A stretch of 30,000 nt of DNA, taken from Dipetalonema caudispina (taxonomy: Eukaryota > Nematoda > Chromadorea > Rhabditida > Onchocercidae). The notes under the pieces were generated by a model. It was not told the DNA's origin. It was given only the letters and a program-made list of their open reading frames with translations, and did no database searches. The stretch spans positions 1 through 30,000 of the forward strand of contig JABVXV010000522.1 in the NCBI GenBank assembly GCA_013365325.1, written 5' to 3'. A program made the position numbers and the translations under genes. Shown in pieces: positions 15,631 through 26,033 of this stretch (positions are counted from its first letter, which is position 1; each line of letters begins with the position of its first letter).

Positions 15631-17125
15631 GAAAGAATGAAATTATCGCAACACTTATGAATTGAAAACAAAAGCTGTTGATATCAACTAACGAGAGCTT
15701 CAACAATTATTATTAATAAAATGGTGTAAAAAAAAAAAAAAAAAAAAAAGAAAACATGATCATTAGTTTGTTAAACTTACAACAAAAATATTATAATAAC
15801 ATCATTGGAGAACTACGATAACAAAGATGCTATACATGAATAGCATAAAACCATAATGATAATGTAGATATATACATTAATAGCATAAAATTAGTACAAT
15901 TATTTCATAAATAAAATAGCTTTTGTTAATTATTAAAAAGCAACAAACAACACATAATTAATCTTCAACATATTCATTTCCCATGCTAATTCATAAAAAC
16001 AATCTCTGAAATAACGAAGTGTAATATAAAATTTAAAAAAAAAATGAGATAAGTAAGAATGGTAACAAAAAAAAAAAAAAAAAAAAATGTATTACAATAA
16101 AGCTTATTTTTTAAATAAAAGAACATTATGCATTCTCTGATACAAATAATTCTAACAATTATTCGGTAACTAAATGTAACACTTTAGCTTCTTCCTCAAA
16201 TCTTTTCAAATTAACTATTAATAGATTGATAACCGGAAATAATACTCCTCTACTAATGATAGTAACCGGAAATCAAACTGAAACAATAATTTCTAAAATG
16301 TAAGGACAAAATAACTGCACGAAAAGGATGGTCCACGTTACATATCGTTCGGAATGCAATTAATCGTCTCACGTATTTCACTCATTGCACTCATTGCAAC
16401 GTTATATTCATCAATTAATTGTGATGTTAGGTGATTGTGGATCACGTCTGTTGATTATTTATCAATAACATTAATTCATAGATATGGTTATTGATCGTAA
16501 TGATTCATTTAATTATCCTTGAATTAATTGCATTAGTTTCATATTGAAATTCTTCATGTATACTTTTTAGTTAGAAATGTTTGATAATGACTTGAAATTT
16601 TTGTTTCTTTGCTATGTCTAATCTTTTGATTGTTTTTACTAAATAATTTTATGTATAATTACTAGATTTTCTTATCATACTGTAGTCTTTTTCATTTCTT
16701 TGCGTATATTATCTCACGAGAATCATTCTGATTGTTATAATTCATGTTATATTGATTATTTTCATATTATTGTTAAAATATCATTTTCATGTAGATGATT
16801 TACTGCACTTCCAGTTTAATTTTTAGTTGGCTGTAATTCAGATTTATTTTGATCCTACCATTCGTCTTTTCTAAGCTCGAAAGGATAAATGTTGACAGAG
16901 AATTGATTATTGAACATTTATGAAATGTACAAGACAAGTCCATATCGGATGATTTAGAGTAGAATTGTCCAAAGTACATAAAGTATGATAAAATGAGTAA
17001 TTCGAAATATTTGCAATCCTGAATATAAGCGAATTTCATAGGCGTTTGAGGATAGTAACTTCCTACGTGAATTTCGTGAAATATTTTTAAGATAAAAGTT
17101 CTAATTTTGATTCAGGCAGTAACTG
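15631..17125. other. AT-rich intergenic region upstream of dcap-2
   Basis: No supported gene was found. The interval contains A runs at 15728-15749 and 16067-16087 and several TAATAGCATAAAA-like short repeats near 15840-15890. The minus-strand frame at 16800-17039 is Ser/Leu/Ile-rich, has no flanking splice signals and is judged to be noise. The interval presumably includes the dcap-2 promoter. Confidence 0.55.
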
Positions 17126-17212
17126 ATGCAAAAATCTATGGGTTGCAAGAAGTTTCGTTGTCGAAGTGCTGGAAGATCTCAGGATACCTTTTCAAGTATT
17201 TGTAAATTTTAG
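17126..17212 (+). other. Possible upstream ORF or outron ORF before dcap-2
   Basis: An ATG at 17126 opens a 28-codon frame (MQKSMGCKKFRCRSAG...) ending in TAG at 17210-17212. That same TAG provides the AG of the acceptor used just before the dcap-2 start. If the message is trans-spliced there, this frame is removed with the outron. If it is not, the frame is an upstream ORF that would reduce translation of the main frame. Confidence 0.3.
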
Positions 17213-17233
17213 ACGCAAAGGAAGATTAAGTTG
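17203..17233 (+). promoter_or_regulatory. dcap-2: Putative SL trans-splice acceptor and leader of dcap-2
   Basis: The sequence taaattttag (AG at 17211-17212) lies 21 nt before the ATG at 17234. It is in frame with a stop, so translation cannot begin further upstream in this exon. Position and sequence fit spliced-leader addition. Confidence 0.5.
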
Positions 17234-20200
17234 ATGAGTGATTTGGTGAGCAGTATGATTCGTAAACAGCACTCTACACGAATGACAATTTATAATCGAA
17301 ATTTACGAAGCATTGATTCCAGTGATGTTAGTGGTACCGGTAAGTTATTTGGATGTATTTATTACTTTTTAGATCCCTCATTTTTTCCTTTCTCGAAGCG
17401 TTGGAAGATTTCATAACTTCCATATGAAGTACGCTACATTTTATCTCCACTTACTCAAGAGGTTAAATGCTACACTTTCATCTCACACAGCTTTTGCATG
17501 TGAACATCCATGCGCATTATAGCGATTCAATCTCGACTTTAATGATGTCGAAGTTGAAACTCATTGTGACTTGTAGCTGACACTAACAATTTTCATCTGA
17601 CGTCATTATAAGATGTTAAAATCAGTGTTTGTGAAAACATTCCATTGAGAAAGTAAATTTTTATTACTTTCCTTAATTTCTTTGTTTATTCTATCTTCGT
17701 TCCTTTTTTCCACATTCATAGAAAGCTTATATTTGTATTGTCAGATTAGCTTGAAAAGAATACTAAAGAACTGTATCAGGAAATGGTGACAGATGCGAGA
17801 ATCCACGACGTGGTCGCCAAAAAAGTAGTTCAAAAAGAAGTAGTGTTGGAGCAAGAATGTCTAAGGGTGGTAATGATCTTGGTATGTTATCATCTTTAGT
17901 AATATCAGAACTTTATTCTGTTTGACGATATTGAAATTCAGACTGCTCAAACAAGAATTTCAAAATGCCTGTGAGCCATAATTCAGCTTCAAATGTTTTG
18001 GCCGTATATTGATTTAGATTTCGGATTTTGTACCAGCTTCACTTGATTCACTTGCTTGTGGACTGAACTGCTTGATAACAGTTGCCTTTTTCAGGGTCAA
18101 CCGCTGAATCTTCAGATTCACGAACGAAAAGTTCTGTGTCATTTGGTCCACCTGTACCTGACGATATTTTAGATGATCTTTGTTTCCGATTCCTTATTAA
18201 TATTCCAGAAGATCAGGTGATTCATAGTTTGAAGAGTTTTTCTCCTCTTTAGCACACTAAGAGTTCAGATTTTAGCATTCGTTTATAAAAATTGGGCAAT
18301 TTTTTTCGATCCGTGCAATTCAATGTCTTGCAGAAAAATGCTCCTGTTCGGCTCTGCTTTCAAATCGAGTTGGCACATTGGTTTTACATAGATTTTTATT
18401 GCAAAGGCAATAATGCAGATGTAAAATGTCCTGAAGTGAGCTTGAGAGATTTAGTCGGGTGAGTGAATTTACGCTGACCATGAAGTGTTATTTTAAGGTT
18501 ATTCATGGTGCGACATTTTATATGTAGTTCGTAAGCCTTATAATTCCTAATTTAAGGTTATTCATGGTGCGACATTTTATATGTAGTTCGTAAGCCTTAT
18601 AATTCCTAAAAAGTCATCATTTAATTTATGCTTACTTGATCTTAATGCAGTGCAGCAATTTTAACTTTCTTCTTCAGCATGATGAGAGGAAAAAAAACAG
18701 CACTCAATCATAGGGATAGTTTCTGTTTTTTTTTTTTTCATCATTATATGTAATTTTGTTTAGGCAGATATTCAACCACTGTGATTTCCTTATCCAATAC
18801 ACAGATAGCGTCGATAAGGTAATTTATAAATTCATAAGCATATCGTTAATTTTGCTAGTGATCGGTAATGCTTCCGAAACTTTATTTACTGAAAATCTGA
18901 TACAGGTAATGGAAGAATGGCGTATTTATAAGTCTGGCGTACCAACATACGGTGCAGCGCTCTTGGATAGTTCACTGAATTACGTACTGTTGGTGCAGGG
19001 ATATTTTGCAAAGAATAGCTGGGGATTTCCAAAAGGAAAAGTTCGTTGGTTTTTGAAAGTTTTAAAGTTGTTTAATCAGGCATTAATTTTTGGTGATGTG
19101 CGAAATTTTGTTTAAATGGAAAGGATTTCCTCATTTGTGCAAAGGACTGGACAATAAACTAGGGAAAGGAAAAAGATAACAAATTTGCTATATACCCATA
19201 GAAAGGCAAACCATTATTCACGTTGGTTGAAAATTTCTAGCACAGAAGTTGGAGAGAATACAGCGGTTTAAATAAATTTATTTAAGGTAAACGAAGAAGA
19301 GGAAGCGATGGCTTGCGCTAGTCGAGAGGTAATGGAAGAAGTGGGTTTTGATATTTCTGACAAAATTTGCAAAACACGTTTGATTCAGTGTTTTGTGAAC
19401 GATACTTTAATACGATTGTACATAATACGCGATGTTCCCATTGATTTCCCGTTTGCTCCCAATACTCGAAACGAGATAGGGTACGTATCTCATGATTTTT
19501 TTTAGGCCGTCGCTGTAAAATTTGTTGAGTGGTTGTATGAATTAAACGAGAATATCACTTTTCTTCCAAATAAGGGAAAGAGAAGTTTTAATTTTTAGTA
19601 AGATTCAATGGTTTTGTATTTGGGATTTACCGAAGGATCGTAACGACGTCGTCGCATGTGAGCGAATTGGTATGTCTCCAAGTAATTTCTACACTGTGAT
19701 TCCGTTCGTCAAAGAGCTGCAAGCATATGTTTCGAAGTATCATAATACGCACAATAAGCCGAGGCATAAGGTATACGAAGATGGTTTAATTCTTGAGATT
19801 TAATCAAATTTTATGTTTTTTACATCAAAAAAAAATGTTTCTTTTCCTCTGGAATGCTCAGGCATTAAACGTTATGTATCAATATATAGTAGGGACGGAA
19901 GTTTTTGAACACAAAAAATTTTGTTTGAGATATGAAAGTATGGAATAACTGTGCTCAATCTCTCAGTAATATTGAAAGTAATACTTTGCGGATGAAGCGA
20001 TGTTTCATTTTTTTTTTTTTTTGCAGCCAATGGATGCGATAAATATTAGTACACGCTCTTCAAGCGCATTCAGTCCTGTGCAGCCTCAGCGTACGTGGCT
20101 TTTTTTTATAATGAATTTATAATTTTGACGTCTTCAAAAAACTTTCATCATCATTACTTATACTTGTAGCGTCATCATTTCTACTTTTATTTATTTGCAT

Positions 20201-21757
20201 ATTTAAGGTTACTAATAGTGGTTGTAAATCGGTACATTTTTTGGCAGAAAAATTCAGCTTAAATTAAGCTTTACTCATTGACACCGATAACTTAAATTAC
20301 TGGATGGACTAGATTCGACAAAATAGGGTTTCGAATTATCACGAGATTCTTGTACGTAGGGCTTTATATCTGTATGCAATTATTCAATAATAGAAGTACT
20401 ATGGTACCATTGCCAACTGTGGTAATAATGCCAACGCACCATTAAATTAACAGTACACTTTTTTTTTACTTGTTATGAACAAATTCATTGTATAGAGAAG
20501 AACGAGATGCTAGCACCAGCATTGAGTCCTTTATTCAACACGAAGACTGCAGCAAATATGAATCGTTCAACGGTTTCTCAGCATGCATCACCAAGCTCAG
20601 TATTTTTCAAGCCGTTGACAGCATCCGCGCAGCATATTTCATATACTGGTACTGCTTTTGTGCAGATGTTATCCGGCGCCTCTTGTACAAGCATCGAAGG
20701 TAGACCTCATTAAAAATGTTGTTTTTATCCTGTATTTTTAGCTTTCGAGCTTAGCTCGGAATTCATGTGGTTTTTCTAGAGATATCAGTGATGTCGTCTG
20801 GTTCTTTCTGCCATTAATACTTATTTAGTTTGGAGCAGCAGTATGATGTGAACAAGAAAAGTAACTTGTATATTGGCTAGCTTCCATATTCAGTTTTAGT
20901 AACAAATTATGCGAAATCTCCAGAAAGAGTGAAAATGAAAGAAGTGACGAGACCAGTGCCGACGGTGCCAAAAGCAGCTATGCCAATACTTGGTCGTCCA
21001 GTATATGATGCATTCAGAGATGAAACGGAAAAGAAGGTACGTGAATGACAACATAACAACTTCGTTATAAAACTTGTAGGAGATCTTAATTGTCTGTTGG
21101 AAAAAGTTCGAGCAGAAGGAGTTGTGAGCACTGGTATCATCACTATCAGGTTTTAAAATAATGAGATTGTGAATTGCGTCCTGCAGAATCAACTTCGTAT
21201 TCGGATGAATGCTCTTGAAGCAATGGTTTCGTGTTCAATACACTTGTATTTAGTTCCAGGCAGTCACATCCTTAGAAGAACCATCACATAAAATATTGCT
21301 GAATGATATCCTTTATCATGGAACCACAGATTCGAAAGAAGTGATTAGTTATCCAACTAATGGCAACGAAAAGAAAACAACTGTGGAATGTGACAGTTGT
21401 TGCAATCTGCCAGTGAAGAAAGATATCTCACCACTGCCTTGTAATCCAGGGTTTGCTTTTATTTGGATAATAAAATTGTAGAGAACACGTTTACAAGAAG
21501 TAATCATCGGCGGTTTTTATTACTATATTTGCTCGTATTCAGTCATTTTCTAAACTTATCAGCCTTTTTTGTCAAGTAAAATTTTTTGCAGAGAAGACTT
21601 AATAAAGAATTATTTGAAAGAAGATGGCTGCTTGAAAAGCTCGAAGATTTTAATGACGAATCATATAGCTGAAGACAGACCACTCGTCAATTTGTGCAAA
21701 GCTTGGAAAAATTTCAAAGTTGGTAATTTTTTATTTAAAACTAAAGATTTCAGATAG
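17234..21757 (+). CDS. dcap-2: mRNA-decapping enzyme DCP2 (Nudix hydrolase; 14 exons)
   Basis: Exons: 17234-17339, 17780-17881, 18095-18216, 18334-18458, 18764-18818, 18906-19040, 19287-19480, 19599-19770, 20027-20090, 20496-20699, 20900-21036, 21187-21225, 21260-21450, 21592-21757. All phases join to give 603 aa. DCP2 hydrolyses the m7G cap of mRNA with DCP1 in cytoplasmic decay complexes. A Ser/Arg/Lys-rich N-terminal extension (about 1-95) precedes the DCP2 regulatory domain ([14 protein letters not shown] about 97-110, then [14 protein letters not shown]). The Nudix box G-x5-E-x7-REVMEEVGF runs from G214 to F236 with all metal-binding glutamates present, preceded by WGFPKGK. The Box B region ([20 protein letters not shown]) is in exon 8. 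The C-terminal half is low-complexity and ends with a short conserved-looking segment, WKNF at 587-590. Exons 1-11 are secure; small exon 12 and the C-terminal end are less so. Confidence 0.95.
18492..18609. repeat. Perfect 59-bp tandem duplication in a dcap-2 intron
   Basis: Two adjacent 59-bp copies (18492-18550 and 18551-18609), starting tttaaggttattcatggtgc, are identical. They lie in the intron between exons 4 and 5. Identity implies a recent event or an assembly artefact. Confidence 0.97.
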
Positions 21758-24595
21758 ATTTGATCATTTGGAATATTGCAAAATCATGTCGCTTATTTTT
21801 GTGTCTTTATTGTGTAGTTTTGCATATTTCCAAGAGAAAAATGACCAAAAATGGTACCAGTAAATTATCGTTAAAAAGCTATTTTTTCTTGGGTTACTGA
21901 ACATTCTGTCTACCTGTTAGTGTACTTTAGCTTGAACAATACATATAATTTCAGTTCGACGTTTCGCGGTTATTTTGAAAATGATGCTCATAGAAGCAGC
22001 TTAATTTTGAAAATATAATTCCCAACATGAGGAATTTATAACCATTGTTATATGATGTACTCTCCATCAAGTTTATCGCATTTTATATTAGACTGTACAA
22101 GCAATTAGAATATATGATTTAATTTTGTGTAATAAGCCTTAAAAGAACGAAGGGTACCTAATTACTTTTGGTCTAAGCTGTCTATCCAGTTTTTCAGCAT
22201 TTCTAAAGTTCTTGGGGAATGGCTTTGAAAGAATGACAGCCCTAATTAAAGCGCGCTTGTACACTCTCTGGGTGTTAATATTAAATAATTCTTTATTCTT
22301 AATTGTCTTCATAATAACAACTATCCTGTTTCATCAGCTTCTGTAGTATTTTATCAAATAGGTTATATACAACTGCTAAACTTGTTCATCAGAATTTATG
22401 TGCTCTGATTGTATTTGAGCTGTCACTATCGCTTTGAAAAATTGTTTGTGTAGTTTGTAGTTTAGTTTGTTATATCTATAAATTTTAGTATGTTTTATCA
22501 AATGAGATATCTCTTAATGTTAATTTTATTCCTGTTGCTAATCCAATTTGATCGTCAATTATATCTGCGTTGTTGTCGTCCTTTGAAAAACTATTTCTGT
22601 AAGTTTTAATTTACTTCGAAATAGTTATTTGTTTTATAGATGTTTATTCAGTCGTGTGAAATAATTATTTTATTGTTTCAAGTAGATTTTGTGTATATAC
22701 TAAGTTTATTCTCAAAATCTCTTATTTCGTACTGTTTTTTCTTTTGAATCGAATTTGTTTAGTTTTATCTGTGTTGTTATTGTCGCTTTGAAAGATTATT
22801 TGTTTGATTATTTGTTTTAATCACTATCTCTTCGAGGGAAATTATTCATTATTTTAGTTAGTGCGTTCATCCATTTCCGTGCGTGTTTCGTAAGGTAACC
22901 TTTCTCTACTTTTCAAAATGCTGAGACAAAGTTATTCTATTTTTTATTTTGACTGATCGATTGGTATGTTTGTTGAGTATTGCTCATTATGTTTGTTGAG
23001 CATGTCGTATGTCACTGACTGGTAAAAGTATTTTGTTCGATGCAACTGGAATGTACTAAATTGATTTTTAGGATTGAATATGACATAACAAGCCTAGTTC
23101 GTGAAAACGGTGGTATGAGTCAGACGGTTTTCATATCAGTTACAGGTAGGATTATCATTGTTTCAAACTAGATAGTAATTATCTTCTAGATTGAGACTTA
23201 TTGTACTCATGCCATGCTGGGAAGGGAAGGGATGGTATTTCATTCATTCAAATGTGAATCATCCTTTGTTCTAATTTTTTTTTTTTCTTTTTGACGGTCT
23301 TCCATAAAAAGGACGTCGTTCAGACATCACATACTCGTGGTTTACAAATCAATAACTTTCAAATTATCGGACTCAAAACGAAGTCTCAAAAAATCGCAAT
23401 ATTTGGAGGGTTCAATATGAGTTTAAGGAAGATTGGTTTTTAGTTCTAGTCGAAAATAGGAGTGAGAATATAGTTATTCAGAGTAATAAGGTGGTTTAGG
23501 GTTACAAAAATGCAAACCGCTTACAAGTGCATTCTTCATTTCTGTGCTCTCTCATCGGTCAGTTAAGTGTGAAATGAAAGTTTTTGGAAAGTAGTTAGAA
23601 AGTTCGTAGGACGAAATATGTAAGATTGAGAACAACTGTACAGAGAGTAAACTAATATACTATCAGGAAAATGACAAACATATCCATATCAGAAATGGCA
23701 TTTGTAATACAACATATCTCCACCAGTCATATACATAACTGATTTAGCCGAAAGTTTATTGAGAAAAGAGAAGGAACTAAGTAATGAAGCAAAATCGGAA
23801 ACTGAGCAATAGCTGAAAACGAGAGATCTCATTAGCTGAATAGGTTATTAGTGGATATGAGTTTAAAACTGACCACTAATCTATAATTGAGAATTGGCCC
23901 ATTAATTAGGGTTAGAATAAGCAAAAAATAGTAAGTAGTATACAGATCATGATTAATGCTCATTGTTTAACAAACAGCGGAATTTCTATAATTTGAATTC
24001 GTACCTTAACATATCATACTTGTTATTAATGCTTTGTTTTCATCAATTTTCAGTGAATTCTCCCTTATTGAAAGATTTGAAGTCTTTGTTTTTATTAAAA
24101 TGAAAGAAAATTTATTAAAATTCTCTGTAACGATTGATGCAACAACTTCAACAGCTGTCTAGCTGATCATATTCCAATTGATAACTTGTTTGATGTCTCA
24201 CATGTTCTGATGATTTACTGGTGAAAGAATGGAAGTGCTACTAGGTAGGTAGTTTCAGATTTCGTAAACTATATGTGAAAAATCATTTGGGAAAGTGATA
24301 TTTCAAAATATAATATTTCGCTTGATGTTAGTGAAATCCATTACATTTGTGTAGCGTGTTTTTGTCCGTGTCACTTTTCTGGTATGAAATGTATGTCATT
24401 AGTTTACTCGAAAATAATCAAATTAGTTGTTATATTTCCCCAAGTCGTATTCTCTGTAAAAAATCGCAACTATGTTAAACTATTGAATCTTTCGTTTACT
24501 TTGGAACACTTGAAGTATTGTCCTTTTTTTCTGAACATTTTCTCAGCATTCTATTCATCATATACTTCAAATACCCTATTTGATAGTATTTATAG
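21758..24595. other. Non-coding region 3' of dcap-2 with one isolated exon-like segment
   Basis: This includes the dcap-2 3' UTR; I noticed no AATAAA close to the stop, and the best variant is ATTAAA at 22245-22250. At 23072-23145 an open segment flanked by a good acceptor (gatttttag) and donor (cag/gtagga) encodes about 24 aa including EYDITSLVRENGGMSQ, but no partner exons could be joined with confidence. The rest is AT-rich DNA without features I can support. Confidence 0.4.
22421..22806. repeat. Three degenerate direct repeats downstream of dcap-2
   Basis: A motif of roughly 30 bp around tgtcgctttgaaa recurs near 22421-22450, 22563-22600 and 22768-22806. The second and third copies share tatctg(c/t)gttgttg followed by ctttgaaa. 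Spacing is irregular (about 145 and 205 bp). This may be remains of an old repeat; no coding potential is seen. Confidence 0.5.
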
Positions 24596-24852
24596 AGAGT
24601 GTCTAAATTCCTCCTCTATGGAAATCCAATATGACTTTATCCCTGTAAAAAAAGATGCGACAAATGATAAAGCATTAAGATCAGTACCTGCGCTATTACT
24701 GGATTGTTAAACACAGAATGAAGTATATGCAGTTAATCTACCGAAATCGTATGAAACGATTCTGTACTTAGGGTTTAGGGCTATGAGACAAATGTTTCTG
24801 CGACATCGAAACGTAGAAATTCCAGGAAATTTTGAGCAAATTTCCAACGCAG
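24596..24852 (+). pseudogene. Coding-like segment interrupted by an in-frame stop
   Basis: From a tttatag acceptor (exon-like start 24596) one frame reads through MEIQYDFIPVKKDATNDK and ends at TAA (24708-24710). The same frame then continues with EVYAVNLPKSYETILYLG and further to a good donor (gcag/gtaaca at 24853). Both halves look like real protein. A 33-nt interval with GT..AG ends (gtacct...cacag) would bypass the stop but is shorter than normal nematode introns. The pattern of a hydrophobic stretch followed by an LP-x-x-Y segment faintly recalls GINS-complex Psf3 proteins; this is a weak impression only. It is either a decayed gene or part of a real gene that I cannot join. Confidence 0.35.
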
Positions 24853-25955
24853 GTAACAAAAGGCGTTTCAACGACTAATAACTTAATACCCTTCTCCTCT
24901 CGTCAACCACTCCCTCTCATGCCCCTCGGTTTCCCACATCTTGGTGTTGCAATTACTGAACGGAACCACCAATTAATTTGTGATTATGTATCACTCCGAT
25001 GATAAACAAATTTTATTCGAAGCAGCCACGACTGATTCCTAGTAATGAACTGAAACAAATAGTATATCACAGACGTATTCAATAACTTCAACAGTTTTTT
25101 CGACCAGTTCAAATGCATTGTAAAACCGCTATAAAGACTAACTGTGCTTCAGTTTGAAGTTTGGTTGTGCTTTAAAGGGGAATACATCTTTTCATTTTCG
25201 CTCAAGCTATGAATTTGAAACAGTAAACTCAAATGTAGACCTCAAAACGATGCACATTCCGTACTTAAATTTTTGTCTCTCCTCAAAAACAATTTTGGAT
25301 ACATTTCCTATTGGGTTTTCAAATTTACTTCCCTTGCTTTTTTGACCAGCACAGTTACTTTAAAGAGGTGCCTTACTTGGTCAGAGCATATACTTGAGTT
25401 CAATTTACAAGTATGACAATGGAAATTGAAGGGTGAAATAAACAAGTGTTCTAAAATTAAAAAGCTTATGCTGTAAAAAACTACAGCAGAATAATGACAG
25501 CAAAAGAAGCAACCATTTGAACTAAGGAAGAGAACAGGAAAATGAATGAGGTGAACAATAATTTTTTGAAATATTTAGGTTACAGTTTAACACACTCGGA
25601 ATTATCATTAAGAATCAGAAGAGCGTCTATATACCGCAGTCATTTTTACCCTCACTCTTCCTCTCTTTAAAATGGTAAGATTCAAAAAAGAAATATCTCC
25701 GACTCAAAATATGTGAAAGAATTTTTTACACATAGTCGGAAAACAATGTCACCTATAAATAAAACGAATAATATGACCTGCTTCTTAATAATTAAAGGAG
25801 ATATTACTGAAAATAATGAGAAATTCAAAAACTACAAGACAAACATTTAATTTCCAGGATGGAAGAACCAAGAAATTACTCGAAATACCACACGATTTTC
25901 TGTCCCTGTTCTACGCGAAATCAGATGAAACCCTCAAAACCCCTATACTTATTGG
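24853..25955. other. Intergenic region between the interrupted segment and dnj-1
   Basis: No confident gene was found. A locally C-rich, pyrimidine-biased patch at about 24888-24945 stands out from the surrounding AT-rich DNA and has an open frame (LIPFSSRQPLPLMPLG...) to a TGA near 25001. The plus-strand frames at 25154-25345 and 25816-26022 lack splice context and resemble no family I know. Confidence 0.4.
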
Positions 25956-25961
25956 TTTATT
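25956..25961 (-). terminator. Candidate polyadenylation signal AATAAA of dnj-1
   Basis: The plus-strand tttatt reads AATAAA on the minus strand, 73-78 nt past the dnj-1 stop codon. This is a good 3' UTR distance. Confidence 0.6.
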
Positions 25962-26033
25962 AATGACTGCGAACAGACTTACACTGAACAATGTGCAACA
26001 ACAAAACTTCCGTAGTGCTTAAAAAACCAATCT

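Noticed and set aside
20896..21192. Minus-strand ORFs of 78-98 codons opposite dcap-2
   Set aside because: They are antisense to a dcap-2 exon (20900-21036) whose plus-strand frame joins in phase with its neighbours; shadow frames.
24384..24595. N-terminal part of a 108-codon ORF as a protein start
   Set aside because: The 5' half is hydrophobic AT-rich noise before a good acceptor at 24595; only the part from 24596 looks coding.
24767..24783. Telomere-like ttagggtttagggct
   Set aside because: Only about two units, and the nematode telomere unit is TTAGGC; it sits inside a protein-like frame, so chance similarity.
25816..26022. Plus-strand ORF of 68 codons near the dnj-1 3' end
   Set aside because: No splice or family support; it overlaps the dnj-1 3' UTR and its poly(A) signal on the other strand.
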